Positions 32,101 to 40,987 are shown, numbered from the stretch's first letter. The stretch: 64,000 bases of DNA from Pseudomonas serbica (GCF_028823535.1 NZ_JAQIYM010000007.1:1-64000), one strand, 5' to 3'. Notes: generated from the sequence alone by a model not told the origin. Made by a program: numbers and translations.

Positions 32101-34978
32101 GTTCAACCAGTGCGAAGGCAGCGATCCACGCGACGGCACGCCAGCCTGCCCGAAAGCCAAGAACCATCCGTACTTCGGTCAATTTGGCCGGGCCGACTGG
32201 GTCGGCGCACGCACGGCCATGCAGCGCTGGTTCGTCGACCCGGTGGTCAACGCCAAAGGCGTCGACCGTGGCCTGGGCACCATCTTTACCCACGACCACC
32301 TCGGCCCATCGACTCACCAACAGATTGGCCTGTATGCCACCGTACTGGCAGAACCTGCCGGTTCCACCTGGTTCCACGCCGAAACCGGCGAGCCGTTGTA
32401 CAGTGGCGCGCGCCAGGACGGCGGGCCGACTTCGTGGCAAGCGGTGATTTCCACCGGTGACATCGACGGCGACGGCAAGAACGACAGCTTCCGCGAGTTC
32501 TTCCTCGAATACAGCGACTTCCAGCACGCCTATGAAGCCGGTGTGTACGTGGGCGCCGGTCCTGACGGCAAACCCAATGCGCAAGGCTTCCCGGCCACCG
32601 CCGACAGCTTCCGCTACGCCATCAACCCGCCAGTGCGCAACAACGCCAGCACCTTGCTGGACGGCATTATCGAAGTGCAGGGCGGCATGGTGCCCGGCTG
32701 CCCGAGCCGGCCATGCCCACAAGCCATCTCGGTGGATGACCCGGGCATGTTCGTGGTCAATTACCGCAACGAACCGCTGGCCCTGCGGGTGTACGACCCG
32801 AACAAGGTCGGCCCGGACGGCAAGCGCGGCATGCAGGCCGATGGCCTGGGCGGCGACCTGGCGTACGCCATGCAAAGCCGTACCGACCGTGCGATCCCGG
32901 CGATGAACCTGGCGCCGAACCTGATCACCGCGGCCACCGGCCCCACTGGCGGTACCACGCTGTTCCCGCCACACATCAACAAGGGCGGCGCCGAGCCTGG
33001 CGATCCGTTCACCCCGATGCTGCGCACCTACACCGGCGACAACGTGCGGCTGCGGGTGCATGCCGGCGGCCACGAAGAGGAGCACAACGTCACTCTGCAC
33101 GGCGTGAAGTGGCTGCAAAGCGGTTCCGGTTTCGGCAACAGCTCCAACTCCGGCTGGCGCGCGTCGCAGATGATCGGCATCTCCGAGCAGATGGGCTTCA
33201 ATGCGCCAGTGTCGATGCTGTCCAGCTCGGCGGCCATCACCGGTGACTACCTGTACTCGATGGATGCGTCGATCGAAGGTTACTGGAGCGGAATCTGGGG
33301 CGTGATGCGCAACTACACCGCGCAACGCAGCGATCTGTTCGCGCTGCCCAACAACGCCAAGCCAACCGGTATGCGCAACACCGTGGCCTTCGACGGCGTT
33401 TGCCCACGGTACGGCGCCAACCCCAACGGCATCGGCACCCGGCCGACCCCGCAGCGCAACTATGAAGTGGTGGCGGCGCTGGCCAACGACATCCTCGGCA
33501 ATCCGCTGGGCCTGACCATCGGTGATCCGGCAGGACTCGGCCAGCATGTCGGCGGGCCGCTGAATCCGGCCGGCGGTACCCTGGTCTTCAACTCGCGCAC
33601 CGTGAGCATCCCGCAGGTCACCGTGACCGACCCTGAAGACGGTGAAACCATCACCATCGGCGGGCAAAGCGGGCCGCTGCATGACCCGACCGCGATCCTG
33701 TATGTGCGCAAGGCCGACCTCGACCCTACCACCGGCAAGCTCAAGCCCGGCGTGCCTGTCGAACCTCTGGTGCTGCGCGCAGCGGCCGGTGATTGCATCA
33801 ACGTCACCCTGGAAAACCGTCTGCCGAGCGTGATGCCGGACCTGACCCAGACCGCGGTGATGCAAGGCATGGTCAAGCGCGATCGCAACAGCGGCAGCGG
33901 TTCGACCACCTTCAGCAACAACCTGATGCGGCCGTCGAGCCACGTGGGTCTGCACGCGCAATTGCTGGCGTACGACATCACCAAATCCGACGGCACCAAC
34001 GTCGGCGCCAACCCGACCCAGACCGTGCCGCCGCGAGTCGGCAGCAGCGGTGCCTACCCAACCCGTACCTACCAGTACTACGCCGGGCACCTGGAGCGTG
34101 AAGGCAAACCGATCACGCAACTGGGGCGCAACGTCGACAACATCAATGCCACGGCGATCGAGTTCGGTGGCTTGAACATCACCCCGGCGGACGTGATCAA
34201 GCAGTCGCAAAAAGGCCTGGCTGGGGCGATGAGCATCCTGCCAGTGGGCGCCACCTGGGTCGACGACACGCGCAAAGTGAATGCGACGGTCACCGCACCG
34301 GGGCAAACCAGCTACCGCGACTTTGCGATGGTCTGGCAGAAAGCCTTGAACATTCGCTGGGCCAATGGTCGGCCAGTGGAAGGAATTGCCGCGGAAGGGT
34401 TCGGCGTGCCGACCGATCCGCAGGACAACTCCAGCATGGCCATCAACTACAGGACCGAACCGATGTGGTTCCGCTTCGGCCTGGCCCCGGATGCACCGTT
34501 CGGCCATGCCGATGGCGCGGGCTACGGCGACATGGTGAACGCGCACATGGCCTACAGCAATGCGCTGGTGGGGGGTGATCCGCAGACGCCAGTGCTGTAC
34601 GCCAAGCCTGGGCAGCCGTTCCGCACGCACATCCTGATGCCTACCGGTGGCAGTCGCGGCACGACCTTCCAGCTGGACGGTCACGTCTGGTCGAACAACC
34701 CGTTCCTGTCGGAGAAGAGCGATACCGGTGGCTACCCAATGGGCACCCCTGGCGTGGGTTCGGTGAAGTTCGGCTACAACCCGATGTCGATGTACATCGG
34801 CGCCCGCGAGAGCGTCCTGCCGGCAGCGCACTTCAGTTTCATGCTGCCGAGCGCCGGGGGTGTCAATGCGATACCGGGTGACTACCTGTTCCGCGACTAC
34901 GGCGCCTACGGCAACACCTCCGGGTTGTGGGGACTGTTACGGGTGACCAACGAACTGGAACCGGCGCCAGCGCCATAG
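29153..34978 (+). CDS. mnxG: MnxG-type giant multicopper oxidase (putative Mn(II) oxidase)
   Basis: About 1941 residues; ATG 29153 is preferred over GTG 29147 because GAGG is then ten bases away. A Sec signal peptide opens the protein. Several cupredoxin-like domains follow: copper-ligand motifs include HIFHLHGHQW (near residue 476), YHCHFYPHFAQGMWAMWRV (near 530, type 1/type 3 ligands), THDHLGPSTHQQIG and LHGVKW further on. Near residue 630 there is an acidic linker of consecutive Asp and Glu. Both size and motif layout fit MnxG of P. putida GB-1, an enzyme that oxidises Mn(II) to Mn oxide outside the cell. It leads an operon with a propeller protein, SCO chaperones, a cytochrome fusion and PpiC. 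Activity on Mn is inferred from the family. Confidence 0.85.
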   Translation: MTGIFHAPSVLSLLLLAASVFGIEFAEASARCERNLVANVVALDQPLMFNRLGAQNVNGMMFALRRDVVDDHDISLAQGGAAVPGKVSLRPDKRPRPLVLRVAAGDCLTINLQNLLAYQANPGSHEGGEEEEGIEIGNNQNFKVDEQVADRHVGFQVNGMQAVNSIDDIASFTGRNANSLIAPGGSRSYTLYAEREGVFAASSRGATFGGEGAAGNVANGLFGQVVVLPKGGRSYRNTVTEEEMRLATTGRTPAGQPIVDYQARFPQREPWIREGKAGTPIINMVDGNEIISSESDAIVMGSNADGSFPASTYPLEAVGKRNPAIPNRLEPFRDFASQFQDETAATQAFPAYWADPVMAHVLEPTRDSFMINYGSGGMGAEVVANRLGVGPMHDCLSCAYEEFFLSSHTVGDVAMLVDVPANAGLEGITPGQTPTADQVGVKATMALYPSEPSNVNHSYIGDFVKFRNTHNGHEQHIFHLHGHQWLFNPNDDNSDYVDAQGIGPGAGYTYEIANGGSGNRNRVAGDAIYHCHFYPHFAQGMWAMWRVHDVFEEGTQLEVSQQGNDGYHSEPYALRSGKPAAGARALPDGEIVAGTPIPAVVPLPGKAMAPMPGKVAVVPKIGETLVAANDDDDDEEEGDDDGEHHGGSGGAQAIGSLALVDRSEANRNADGTLKNPGYPFWIGGMESSVGQRPPTPPLDMLDAASAQALKATGKALWANLDPAQSGGWDGGLGRHALDGVSAGGEAETITTSLDFSKTVTRAKPIYLPEEGTEVEQAAMAFHAKKDHPSFALLPGNQIVARPFRTNGALPMAGAPFYEPCMDDRQKRLSSSAGTGEFNSGERPDGMSFIGSSSFTADRPRIYKAANIQFDAVYNKVGYHFPQARILALWEDAWPVITKQRPPEPLVMRMNTFDCVQYQQTNLVPATYEMDDYQVRTPTDVIGQHIHLPKWDLVSADGSSNGWNYEDGVLSPGAVQERIHAIREFNQCEGSDPRDGTPACPKAKNHPYFGQFGRADWVGARTAMQRWFVDPVVNAKGVDRGLGTIFTHDHLGPSTHQQIGLYATVLAEPAGSTWFHAETGEPLYSGARQDGGPTSWQAVISTGDIDGDGKNDSFREFFLEYSDFQHAYEAGVYVGAGPDGKPNAQGFPATADSFRYAINPPVRNNASTLLDGIIEVQGGMVPGCPSRPCPQAISVDDPGMFVVNYRNEPLALRVYDPNKVGPDGKRGMQADGLGGDLAYAMQSRTDRAIPAMNLAPNLITAATGPTGGTTLFPPHINKGGAEPGDPFTPMLRTYTGDNVRLRVHAGGHEEEHNVTLHGVKWLQSGSGFGNSSNSGWRASQMIGISEQMGFNAPVSMLSSSAAITGDYLYSMDASIEGYWSGIWGVMRNYTAQRSDLFALPNNAKPTGMRNTVAFDGVCPRYGANPNGIGTRPTPQRNYEVVAALANDILGNPLGLTIGDPAGLGQHVGGPLNPAGGTLVFNSRTVSIPQVTVTDPEDGETITIGGQSGPLHDPTAILYVRKADLDPTTGKLKPGVPVEPLVLRAAAGDCINVTLENRLPSVMPDLTQTAVMQGMVKRDRNSGSGSTTFSNNLMRPSSHVGLHAQLLAYDITKSDGTNVGANPTQTVPPRVGSSGAYPTRTYQYYAGHLEREGKPITQLGRNVDNINATAIEFGGLNITPADVIKQSQKGLAGAMSILPVGATWVDDTRKVNATVTAPGQTSYRDFAMVWQKALNIRWANGRPVEGIAAEGFGVPTDPQDNSSMAINYRTEPMWFRFGLAPDAPFGHADGAGYGDMVNAHMAYSNALVGGDPQTPVLYAKPGQPFRTHILMPTGGSRGTTFQLDGHVWSNNPFLSEKSDTGGYPMGTPGVGSVKFGYNPMSMYIGARESVLPAAHFSFMLPSAGGVNAIPGDYLFRDYGAYGNTSGLWGLLRVTNELEPAPAP

Positions 34979-34995
34979 GGCAGGCAAACGCAACC

Positions 34996-35090
34996 CCTGT
35001 AGGCGCTGGCTTGCCAGCGAAGACGGAGAGTCAGACACATCAATGCTGGATGTGCTGACGCCTTCGCTGGCAAGCCAGCTCCTACAGGGG
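34996..35090. repeat. REPIN inside the mnxG operon
   Basis: Arms CCTGTAGGCGCTGGCTTGCC at about 34996 and GCTGGCAAGCCAGCTCCTAC ending near 35087. It lies between mnxG and the propeller gene and could stabilise the long mnxG mRNA or reduce downstream expression. Confidence 0.85.
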
Positions 35091-35131
35091 TGGGTGGTGG
35101 AGGCAGGGATAGATCTGAAGGGGAGAGTGAC

Positions 35132-37084
35132 ATGAACAGGACCATCAAAATCGCCAGTGTCGCGCTGATCGTCGGGGTTGCGCTGATCTGGCTCGGGGTG
35201 TGGCGCACGTCGCCTCCGACCCTGCTCAGCGAAATCGCGCTGCCCGACACCTGGAGCGACCAGACGCTGGAACGCGACGGCGTGTCGGTGGCCCTCGAGG
35301 TTCGGCCGCTTACCGCAGGCGGCGTACTGCGCGAGGGTGAATTTGCCGACGTGCGTTTCAAGGTCACCGACAAGGCGTCCGGCCAGCCGCTGGCGGGCAT
35401 CGCCCCCGGTGCCTGGATCGACCCCGAAACCGTCGCCGCCGACCAGGCCCAGGGCCGCGAACAGAGCTGCAAGGCCCGGGTCGGGGTGTTCCTCAAGTCG
35501 AGCATCGGCGCACGGCCGCAGCTCGATCTCAACAGCTACTTCCTGATGGTGATGAACCGCGACGCCAGCGTCTCGGTGGTCGACCCGTCGGTCTCGGTGG
35601 GTGGCATCACCAGCACCATGACCCGCATCGACATCAAGCAACCGCCGATGGACTGGGTCACCCCCAGGGACAACAAGCGGGTATTCGTGTCGATGCCGAC
35701 GGCGGGTGAGGTCGCGGTGCTCGACAGTGAGCAATTCAAGTTGCTCGACTCGGTGGCCGCCGGCAGTAATCCGGTGCGCGTGGCCTTGCAACCGGACGAG
35801 CGCCTGCTGTGGGTCGGTAACAATGCCCCCTCGGCCGAGCTTTCCGGGGTCACGGTGATCGACACCGCCAGCCTCAAACCCCTCAAGCACCTGGCCACCG
35901 GCAGCGGCCACCACGAGATCGCCTTCAGCAAGGACAGCCGCTTCGCCTTTGTCACCAACCGCGACGACGGTACCCTGAGCATCATCGACGTTGCCACCCT
36001 GACCATCGCCAAGCAGCTCAAGACCGGTTCGCACCCGCTGTCGGTGGTGTACTCGCCGTTGTCCGGCGCGGCCTATGTCAGCGATGGCAAGGACGGTACG
36101 GTCACCGTGGTCGATGCCGTAAGCCAGTCGGTGCGACGGGTGATCAAGACGAAGCAGGGCCTGGGCCCCATGGGCTTCAGCGCCGACGGCCGTTTCGGCA
36201 TCGTGCTCAATACCCTGGAGAATCAGGTCGCGGTGATCGACGCGGCCAACGATGCGCTGATCCATGAACTGGACGTGTCCGCCGAGCCCTACCAGGTGGT
36301 GTTCACCAAGGCCTATGCCTACGTGCGCGGACTGGCTTCGGCCAAAGTCACGATGATCAATTTGGCGTCCCTCGGTGAAGGCCGCAAACCGATCACCCAG
36401 GGCTTCGAAGCCGGACCGCAGCCGCCACGGCTGGCCGGTGACCTGCCGCTGGCGTCGAGCCTGGCGGTGTCGCGGGACGACAACGCGGTGTTCGTGGTCA
36501 ACCCGGTGGACAACACCACCTACTTCTACGCCGAAGGCATGAACGCGCCGATGTCGGGCTACCCCAATCGCGGGCAAGTGGCGCGGGCGGCACTGGTCAT
36601 CGACCGCAGCCTGCGCGAAGTCGAGCCGGGGGTTTACAGCTCGAGGATCAAGCTGCCGGCAGCCGGGCGTTTCGACGTGGCGTTCCTGCTCAATCAGCCC
36701 AACATCATCCATTGCTTCAGCGCCGTGGTTGAGACGAACAGCAGCCTTGAACCTGGCGCCGGCGTGCCGAAGGTGGAGTTCCTGCTCGATAAATCCACGG
36801 CCGCCCTGGGCAGTCCCTATGTCGTGCGTTTTCGCATCGTCCAGGGCAAGCAGAAGGTCCAGCGCAGTGGGGTCAAGGACGTGCAGGTGCGCTACTTCCT
36901 GGCGCCGAGTGCACGGCCTCGGCTCGTCGCGGCTGTGGACGTGGGCAATGGAATCTACGAAGCCCCGGTCACCCTCGACCAGAGAGGTGCCTGGTACCTG
37001 CACGTGCGTGCGGCGTCCCTGGGGGCGAGTTTCGACGATCAGACTTTTGCCAGCGTTCGGGTGACCCCTGGCCTTGCTCATTGA
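35132..37084 (+). CDS. YVTN-type beta-propeller protein with membrane anchor
   Basis: About 650 residues; ATG 35132 follows GGGGAG. One N-terminal membrane segment (IASVALIVGVALIWLGVW) anchors or exports the protein. Residues from about 170 to 470 contain at least six YVTN/cytochrome-D1-like blades (KRVFVSMPTAGEVAVLDSEQ, SRFAFVTNRDDGTLSIIDVA, AAYVSDGKDGTVTVVDAV, NAVFVVNPVDNTTYFYAEG). N- and C-terminal parts look like immunoglobulin-like or FixH-like beta domains (VALEVRPLTAGGVLREGE, AGRFDVAFLLNQPNIIHCF). It follows mnxG and precedes copper chaperones, so a role in assembling or docking the oxidase is likely but unproven. Confidence 0.8.
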   Translation: MNRTIKIASVALIVGVALIWLGVWRTSPPTLLSEIALPDTWSDQTLERDGVSVALEVRPLTAGGVLREGEFADVRFKVTDKASGQPLAGIAPGAWIDPETVAADQAQGREQSCKARVGVFLKSSIGARPQLDLNSYFLMVMNRDASVSVVDPSVSVGGITSTMTRIDIKQPPMDWVTPRDNKRVFVSMPTAGEVAVLDSEQFKLLDSVAAGSNPVRVALQPDERLLWVGNNAPSAELSGVTVIDTASLKPLKHLATGSGHHEIAFSKDSRFAFVTNRDDGTLSIIDVATLTIAKQLKTGSHPLSVVYSPLSGAAYVSDGKDGTVTVVDAVSQSVRRVIKTKQGLGPMGFSADGRFGIVLNTLENQVAVIDAANDALIHELDVSAEPYQVVFTKAYAYVRGLASAKVTMINLASLGEGRKPITQGFEAGPQPPRLAGDLPLASSLAVSRDDNAVFVVNPVDNTTYFYAEGMNAPMSGYPNRGQVARAALVIDRSLREVEPGVYSSRIKLPAAGRFDVAFLLNQPNIIHCFSAVVETNSSLEPGAGVPKVEFLLDKSTAALGSPYVVRFRIVQGKQKVQRSGVKDVQVRYFLAPSARPRLVAAVDVGNGIYEAPVTLDQRGAWYLHVRAASLGASFDDQTFASVRVTPGLAH

Positions 37085-37097
37085 AGAGGACATCGAC

Positions 37098-37766
37098 ATG
37101 AACCGATTCGCACATCATGGACTGCTGACGATCTGCCTGTTGGCCTGCTCGTTGGAATTAGCTATCGGCCAGGCCCTGGCCCACTCCGCCGACGAACATG
37201 CCGGCCACACCCAGGCGGCAAAAAACGCCAGCTCCGAGACCGCGCAGGTCAAGTTTGCCGACGTCGCGCTGGTGGACCAGAACGGCAAGACCGTGCGCCT
37301 GGAAAAAGACCTGGTGGCCAACAAGATCGTGGTCATGAGCTTCATCTATACCAGTTGCACCACGGTCTGCCCGGTGGTGTCCTCGATCATGGGCAAGGTG
37401 CAGAAGCAGCTGGGTGCACGGGTCGGCAGCGAGGTGCAACTGGTGTCGATCAGCATCGACCCGCAACGCGATGATGCCAGGCGCCTGAACGACTACGCCC
37501 GCGCGTTCCAGAACGGCCCGGGCTGGAGCTGGCTGACCGGCTCCACGCAGTCGGTCAACGAAACCCTCAAGGGCCTGGGCAGCTTCAGTGGCGACTTCAA
37601 GAATCATGCACCGCTGATCCTGGTGGGGGACGGCAACAGCCGCCACTGGACCCGCTACTACGGCTTCACCGATCCGAGCATATTGACCCGTCAGGTGGAG
37701 AAGCTCAGCGGTGAACGCAACGCCCACGCCAAACACACCGCCATCGCGATGGAGCATCAGCCATGA
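37098..37766 (+). CDS. SCO1/SenC/PrrC-family copper chaperone (first copy)
   Basis: A 222-residue periplasmic thioredoxin-fold protein. ATG 37098 has GAGGA upstream and gives a signal peptide; earlier frame residues do not. The copper site is complete: Cys87-x3-Cys91 (SFIYTSCTTVCP) and the distant His170 (FKNHAPLILVGDG). A His-rich stretch lies after the signal peptide (HSADEHAGHTQ). SCO proteins insert copper or reduce thiols in copper oxidases. Its stop overlaps the next SCO gene (ATGA). The natural client would be MnxG. Confidence 0.9.
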   Translation: MNRFAHHGLLTICLLACSLELAIGQALAHSADEHAGHTQAAKNASSETAQVKFADVALVDQNGKTVRLEKDLVANKIVVMSFIYTSCTTVCPVVSSIMGKVQKQLGARVGSEVQLVSISIDPQRDDARRLNDYARAFQNGPGWSWLTGSTQSVNETLKGLGSFSGDFKNHAPLILVGDGNSRHWTRYYGFTDPSILTRQVEKLSGERNAHAKHTAIAMEHQP

Positions 37767-38395
37767 AACTACTCGACTGGATCGCCCTGAGCGTCTGCGC
37801 CTGCCTCGCAAGCACCGTGGTCATGGCTCACGAAGGACATGCGCCAGCGGCGCCTGCCGCCGATACGGCGGTGGCCGCCGCCCAGCCGACCACAGGCACC
37901 CGCGATGCCAAGACCTGGTTCACCGACACGCCGTTGCAGGACCAGAACGGCAATACCCTGCGTTTCTACAGCGACGCGCTGCAAGACCGCGTGGTGCTGC
38001 TCAATGTGATTTTCACCCATTGCACCGATGCCTGCCCGTTGATCACCCAGAAGCTCAAGCAAGTGCGCGAAGTGCTGGGCGACAAGGCGGACGGCATCAC
38101 CTTTATCTCCCTTACCAGTGATCCGCTGCGGGACACCCCGGCGGTACTCAAGGCTTATACCTTGAAGCAGGGCGTCGATGAGCCCCACTGGCTTTTTCTT
38201 ACCGGCGACAAAGCGCAGATGGACCTGGTCCTGGGGCGCGTTGGCCAGGTCATTCCGTCCCCCGAGCAGCACTCCACCCAGTTGATCGTCGGTGACGTGG
38301 CGAACAAGCGCTGGAGCAAGATCCGTCCCGATGCCCCGGCCGCCGCCATTGCCCAGCGCTTGCAGCTGTTGGCAATGCCGGTTGCCGGTCGTTGA
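37763..38395 (+). CDS. SCO1/SenC/PrrC-family copper chaperone (second copy)
   Basis: A 210-residue second SCO protein that overlaps the first by four bases. It has a signal peptide ending near VVMAHEGHA, the Cys87-x3-Cys91 pair in NVIFTHCTDACP and His170 in EQHSTQLIVGD. The two copies share only the core motifs, so they are distinct proteins and not a recent duplication. Two chaperones in one operon may serve different copper centres of the large oxidase. Confidence 0.9.
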   Translation: MKLLDWIALSVCACLASTVVMAHEGHAPAAPAADTAVAAAQPTTGTRDAKTWFTDTPLQDQNGNTLRFYSDALQDRVVLLNVIFTHCTDACPLITQKLKQVREVLGDKADGITFISLTSDPLRDTPAVLKAYTLKQGVDEPHWLFLTGDKAQMDLVLGRVGQVIPSPEQHSTQLIVGDVANKRWSKIRPDAPAAAIAQRLQLLAMPVAGR

Positions 38396-38404
38396 GTCCG
38401 GGCC

Positions 38405-39955
38405 ATGAAAAGCGCCCTGATCCTCGGCCTGCTTATCCTCGGCGGCATCAGCCTGAGCGCCCAGGCATTAACCCTGACGCCCAGCGAAAGCGCCGGCAAA
38501 CGGCTGTACCGCGAGGGTGTGTCCGCCAGCGGCGAGCCGATCATGGCCCGGATCGGGGCGGCGGGCATGCTCCTGCCGGCCACCAGCGTGCCCTGCGCCA
38601 ACTGCCACGGCAGCGATGGCCTGGGGCGCCCGGAGGGCGGGGTGCGCCCGCCCGACCTGAGCTGGTCACGGCTGACCAGCACCTACGGACAACAGCAGAT
38701 CAACGGCCGTGCCTACCCGGCCTATACCGAGGGCACTCTTGCCCGTGCGGTCCAGGAAGGGCGTGACCCGGGCAACAACCGCCTCGATTCGGCGATGCCG
38801 CGGTTCGTCCTGTCGATGAGCGACCAACGCCACCTGACGGCGTACCTCAAGCGCCTGGCCGACGAGCGCGATCCGGGCCTGAGCCCCGACAGCCTGCACC
38901 TGGGCACCTTGCTGCCGAGCACCGGCGTGCTGGGCGAGGAAGGCGCCACCGTGGCGGCGGTGCTGCGGGGCAGCGTGGCGCGGATCAACGAAGCGGGGGG
39001 CATTCATGGCCGGCAGTTGCGCCTGACCATTCTTGACCCAGGCCCCGACCGTGTCAGTGCCGAGCATGCGCTCGACCAATTGATCGAACAGGAACAGGTG
39101 TTCGCCCTGGTCGCACCGCTGGTGCCGGCACTGGATGCCGAATTGGCCCCACGCCTGGAACAGGCCGGCGTGCCCTTGATCGGGCCGCTGTCGTTGCAAG
39201 GCACGGCCCAGGCCAGCCGGCAGATTTTCGAACCGCTGCCGGGGCTGCGCGAACAGATGATTGCCCTGGCCAACTACGCCGCCACCAGTCTGCGCGTGCT
39301 GCAAGGTCCGACGCTGATCGCCTACCCGAACGAGCCGGGCCAGCGGCTGGCAGCCGAGAAACTGGCCCAGTACCTGCAGGACAACGCCTGGCAGAAAGTG
39401 CGCCTGCAACCCTACGAGACGGCGCAGGACGAGTTGCCGCTGGGCTCGCGCTCGGTGTTCTACATGGGCAGCAGTGGCGGGTTCAGCCGCCTGGCCGCGC
39501 GTTTGCAGACCGCGGGCCAGGTGCCCTATCTGTTCGCTGCCTCCAACCAGGTGGCGGGGGACCTGATGCAGGTGCCCAGCGGGTTTTCCCGGCGGGTGTT
39601 CCTCGCGTATCCGTTCGTGCCCAGCGACTGGACGAGGACCGGGCGCACCGCCCTGACTCAATTGCGCGAACGCCAGAAGCTCGGCGGCGAGCACGCGGTG
39701 CTGCAGGTCGGGGCCTACAGTTCGATGCTGCTGCTCAGCGAGGGCATGAAACAGGCGGGGCGCGATGCCAGCCGGGAAAAACTCATCAGTGCCCTGGAAG
39801 GCCTGCACGACTTCGATACCGGCCTGACCCCGCTGATCAGTTTCGGGCCGGGCCGCCGCCTGGGCCTGAGTGGCGCCCATGTGGTCACCGTAGACCTGCC
39901 CGACCAGCGCTTCTACCTGGTCGCCCCCTACAAACCCATTGCCGCCATGCCCTGA
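38405..39955 (+). CDS. Cytochrome c - ABC-type solute-binding protein fusion
   Basis: A 516-residue exported protein made of two parts. Residues about 25-160 form a class I c-type cytochrome with haem motif CANCH (Cys64, Cys67, His68) and a Met in the SAMPRFVLSMSD region as likely second ligand. Residues about 165-510 form a branched-chain-amino-acid-type periplasmic binding fold (HLGTLLPSTGVLGEEGATVAAVLRGSVARINEAGGIHGR). No transporter partner is encoded nearby, so the binding domain probably serves as a sensor or scaffold. The cytochrome could take electrons from the oxidase system. Placement between SCO and PpiC genes points to a role in the periplasmic part of the MnxG pathway. Confidence 0.82.
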   Translation: MKSALILGLLILGGISLSAQALTLTPSESAGKRLYREGVSASGEPIMARIGAAGMLLPATSVPCANCHGSDGLGRPEGGVRPPDLSWSRLTSTYGQQQINGRAYPAYTEGTLARAVQEGRDPGNNRLDSAMPRFVLSMSDQRHLTAYLKRLADERDPGLSPDSLHLGTLLPSTGVLGEEGATVAAVLRGSVARINEAGGIHGRQLRLTILDPGPDRVSAEHALDQLIEQEQVFALVAPLVPALDAELAPRLEQAGVPLIGPLSLQGTAQASRQIFEPLPGLREQMIALANYAATSLRVLQGPTLIAYPNEPGQRLAAEKLAQYLQDNAWQKVRLQPYETAQDELPLGSRSVFYMGSSGGFSRLAARLQTAGQVPYLFAASNQVAGDLMQVPSGFSRRVFLAYPFVPSDWTRTGRTALTQLRERQKLGGEHAVLQVGAYSSMLLLSEGMKQAGRDASREKLISALEGLHDFDTGLTPLISFGPGRRLGLSGAHVVTVDLPDQRFYLVAPYKPIAAMP

Positions 39956-39969
39956 TCCGGAGGCCGAAG

Positions 39970-40923
39970 ATGAAACTCGCGACTGTATTGGTGCTGTTGA
40001 CCTTGTGGGTGCCCGCCGCGTTTTGCAGCAATGGCGCGGCCGTGGCCAGGGTCAATGGCGAGGAAATATCCCAGCTGCGCCTGGAGCGCTATTTCGCCGA
40101 ATACCTGGAGGATCAGGGCCGTGCGGTCGCCAGCATCCGCAGCCCCAGCGCCTACAAACAACTGCGCAAGGCGGCGCTGGACGCGTTGATCGACAAGGAA
40201 CTGCTTTGGCAGGAAGCGCTCAAGCGCGGGGTAGTGATCAGCGATGCCGCGGTGCAAGACCAGGTCGAACAGACCCGCCAGGCCATGGGTGGCCCGCAGG
40301 TGTTCGCCCGGCGTCTGGAAGATGCCGGTTTCGATGAGGCTGCCTATATCGAGTACACCCGCCGTGATCTGGCGGCGCAGCAGATGTTCGCAGTACTGAC
40401 CCAGGTCGATGAGCCCGACGAAAAACAGGTGCGGGCGTTTTATCAGGAACACCGCGCCGAGATGAGCCGGCCCGAGGAAATCCGGGTCAGGCATATCCTG
40501 GTCAAAGTGCCTCAGGGTGCCGATGCTTCCACTGTCGAAGCCGCGAGACTACGCTTGCAGACATTGCACACGAGTGTCCGTGAGGGCGCCGATTTTGCCA
40601 GCGTGGCCCGAACCGGCTCCGAAGATGCTTCGGCCAGCGCAGGCGGCGACCTGGGTTACTTTGCCCGTGGTCGCATGATGCCGGAGTTCGAAGCCGCGGC
40701 TTTTGCCCTCAAACCCGGGGCAATCAGCGAGCCGGTACGCACGGCGGTTGGCTGGCACTTGATCTTGTTAGAGAACCGAATGGAGGCTTCCGATGTCACA
40801 GAGGAGCAGGGACTTGAAATGGTTCGGGCCTACCTTGCCCGACAGAAACAGGTCCAGGCGCGTCTGCAGGCATTGGCGCAGCTGCGCGCAAGCAACAGCA
40901 TCGAAAGAATTGACGATCAATGA
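39970..40923 (+). CDS. PpiC-type periplasmic peptidyl-prolyl isomerase
   Basis: A 317-residue SurA/PrsA-like foldase with a signal peptide (MKLATVLVLLTLWVPAAFC), a SurA-N-like helical region (ALDALIDKELLWQEALKRGV) and a C-terminal parvulin domain (EEIRVRHILVKVPQGAD, GGDLGYFARGRMMPEFEAAAFAL, VGWHLILLENR). It helps fold exported proteins. As the last gene of the mnxG operon it is probably dedicated to the large multicopper oxidase or other secreted parts of this locus. Confidence 0.9.
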   Translation: MKLATVLVLLTLWVPAAFCSNGAAVARVNGEEISQLRLERYFAEYLEDQGRAVASIRSPSAYKQLRKAALDALIDKELLWQEALKRGVVISDAAVQDQVEQTRQAMGGPQVFARRLEDAGFDEAAYIEYTRRDLAAQQMFAVLTQVDEPDEKQVRAFYQEHRAEMSRPEEIRVRHILVKVPQGADASTVEAARLRLQTLHTSVREGADFASVARTGSEDASASAGGDLGYFARGRMMPEFEAAAFALKPGAISEPVRTAVGWHLILLENRMEASDVTEEQGLEMVRAYLARQKQVQARLQALAQLRASNSIERIDDQ

Positions 40924-40925
40924 GC

Positions 40926-40987
40926 TTTCCCCAACAGTGGGGGAATGCTTCGCTGCACATCCGTTCGCTTTCCCCCGTTTTTGGGGG
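40926..40987. promoter_or_regulatory. Two inverted repeats (putative UAS) upstream of the receiver/secretion operon
   Basis: TTTCCCCAACAGTGGGGG (40926-40943) and TTTCCCCCGTTTTTGGGGG (40969-40987). Both have C-tract, exactly six bases, G-tract. The first differs from the mnxG element at one base of the core. They start three bases after the ppiC stop and lie about 100-160 bases upstream of the predicted transcription start. Confidence 0.65.

Noticed and set aside
31691-34831. A 1046-codon open frame antisense to mnxG
   Set aside because: It arises from strong GC codon bias in mnxG; translation is His/Arg/Val-rich with no domain, and the sense strand carries clear copper-oxidase motifs.
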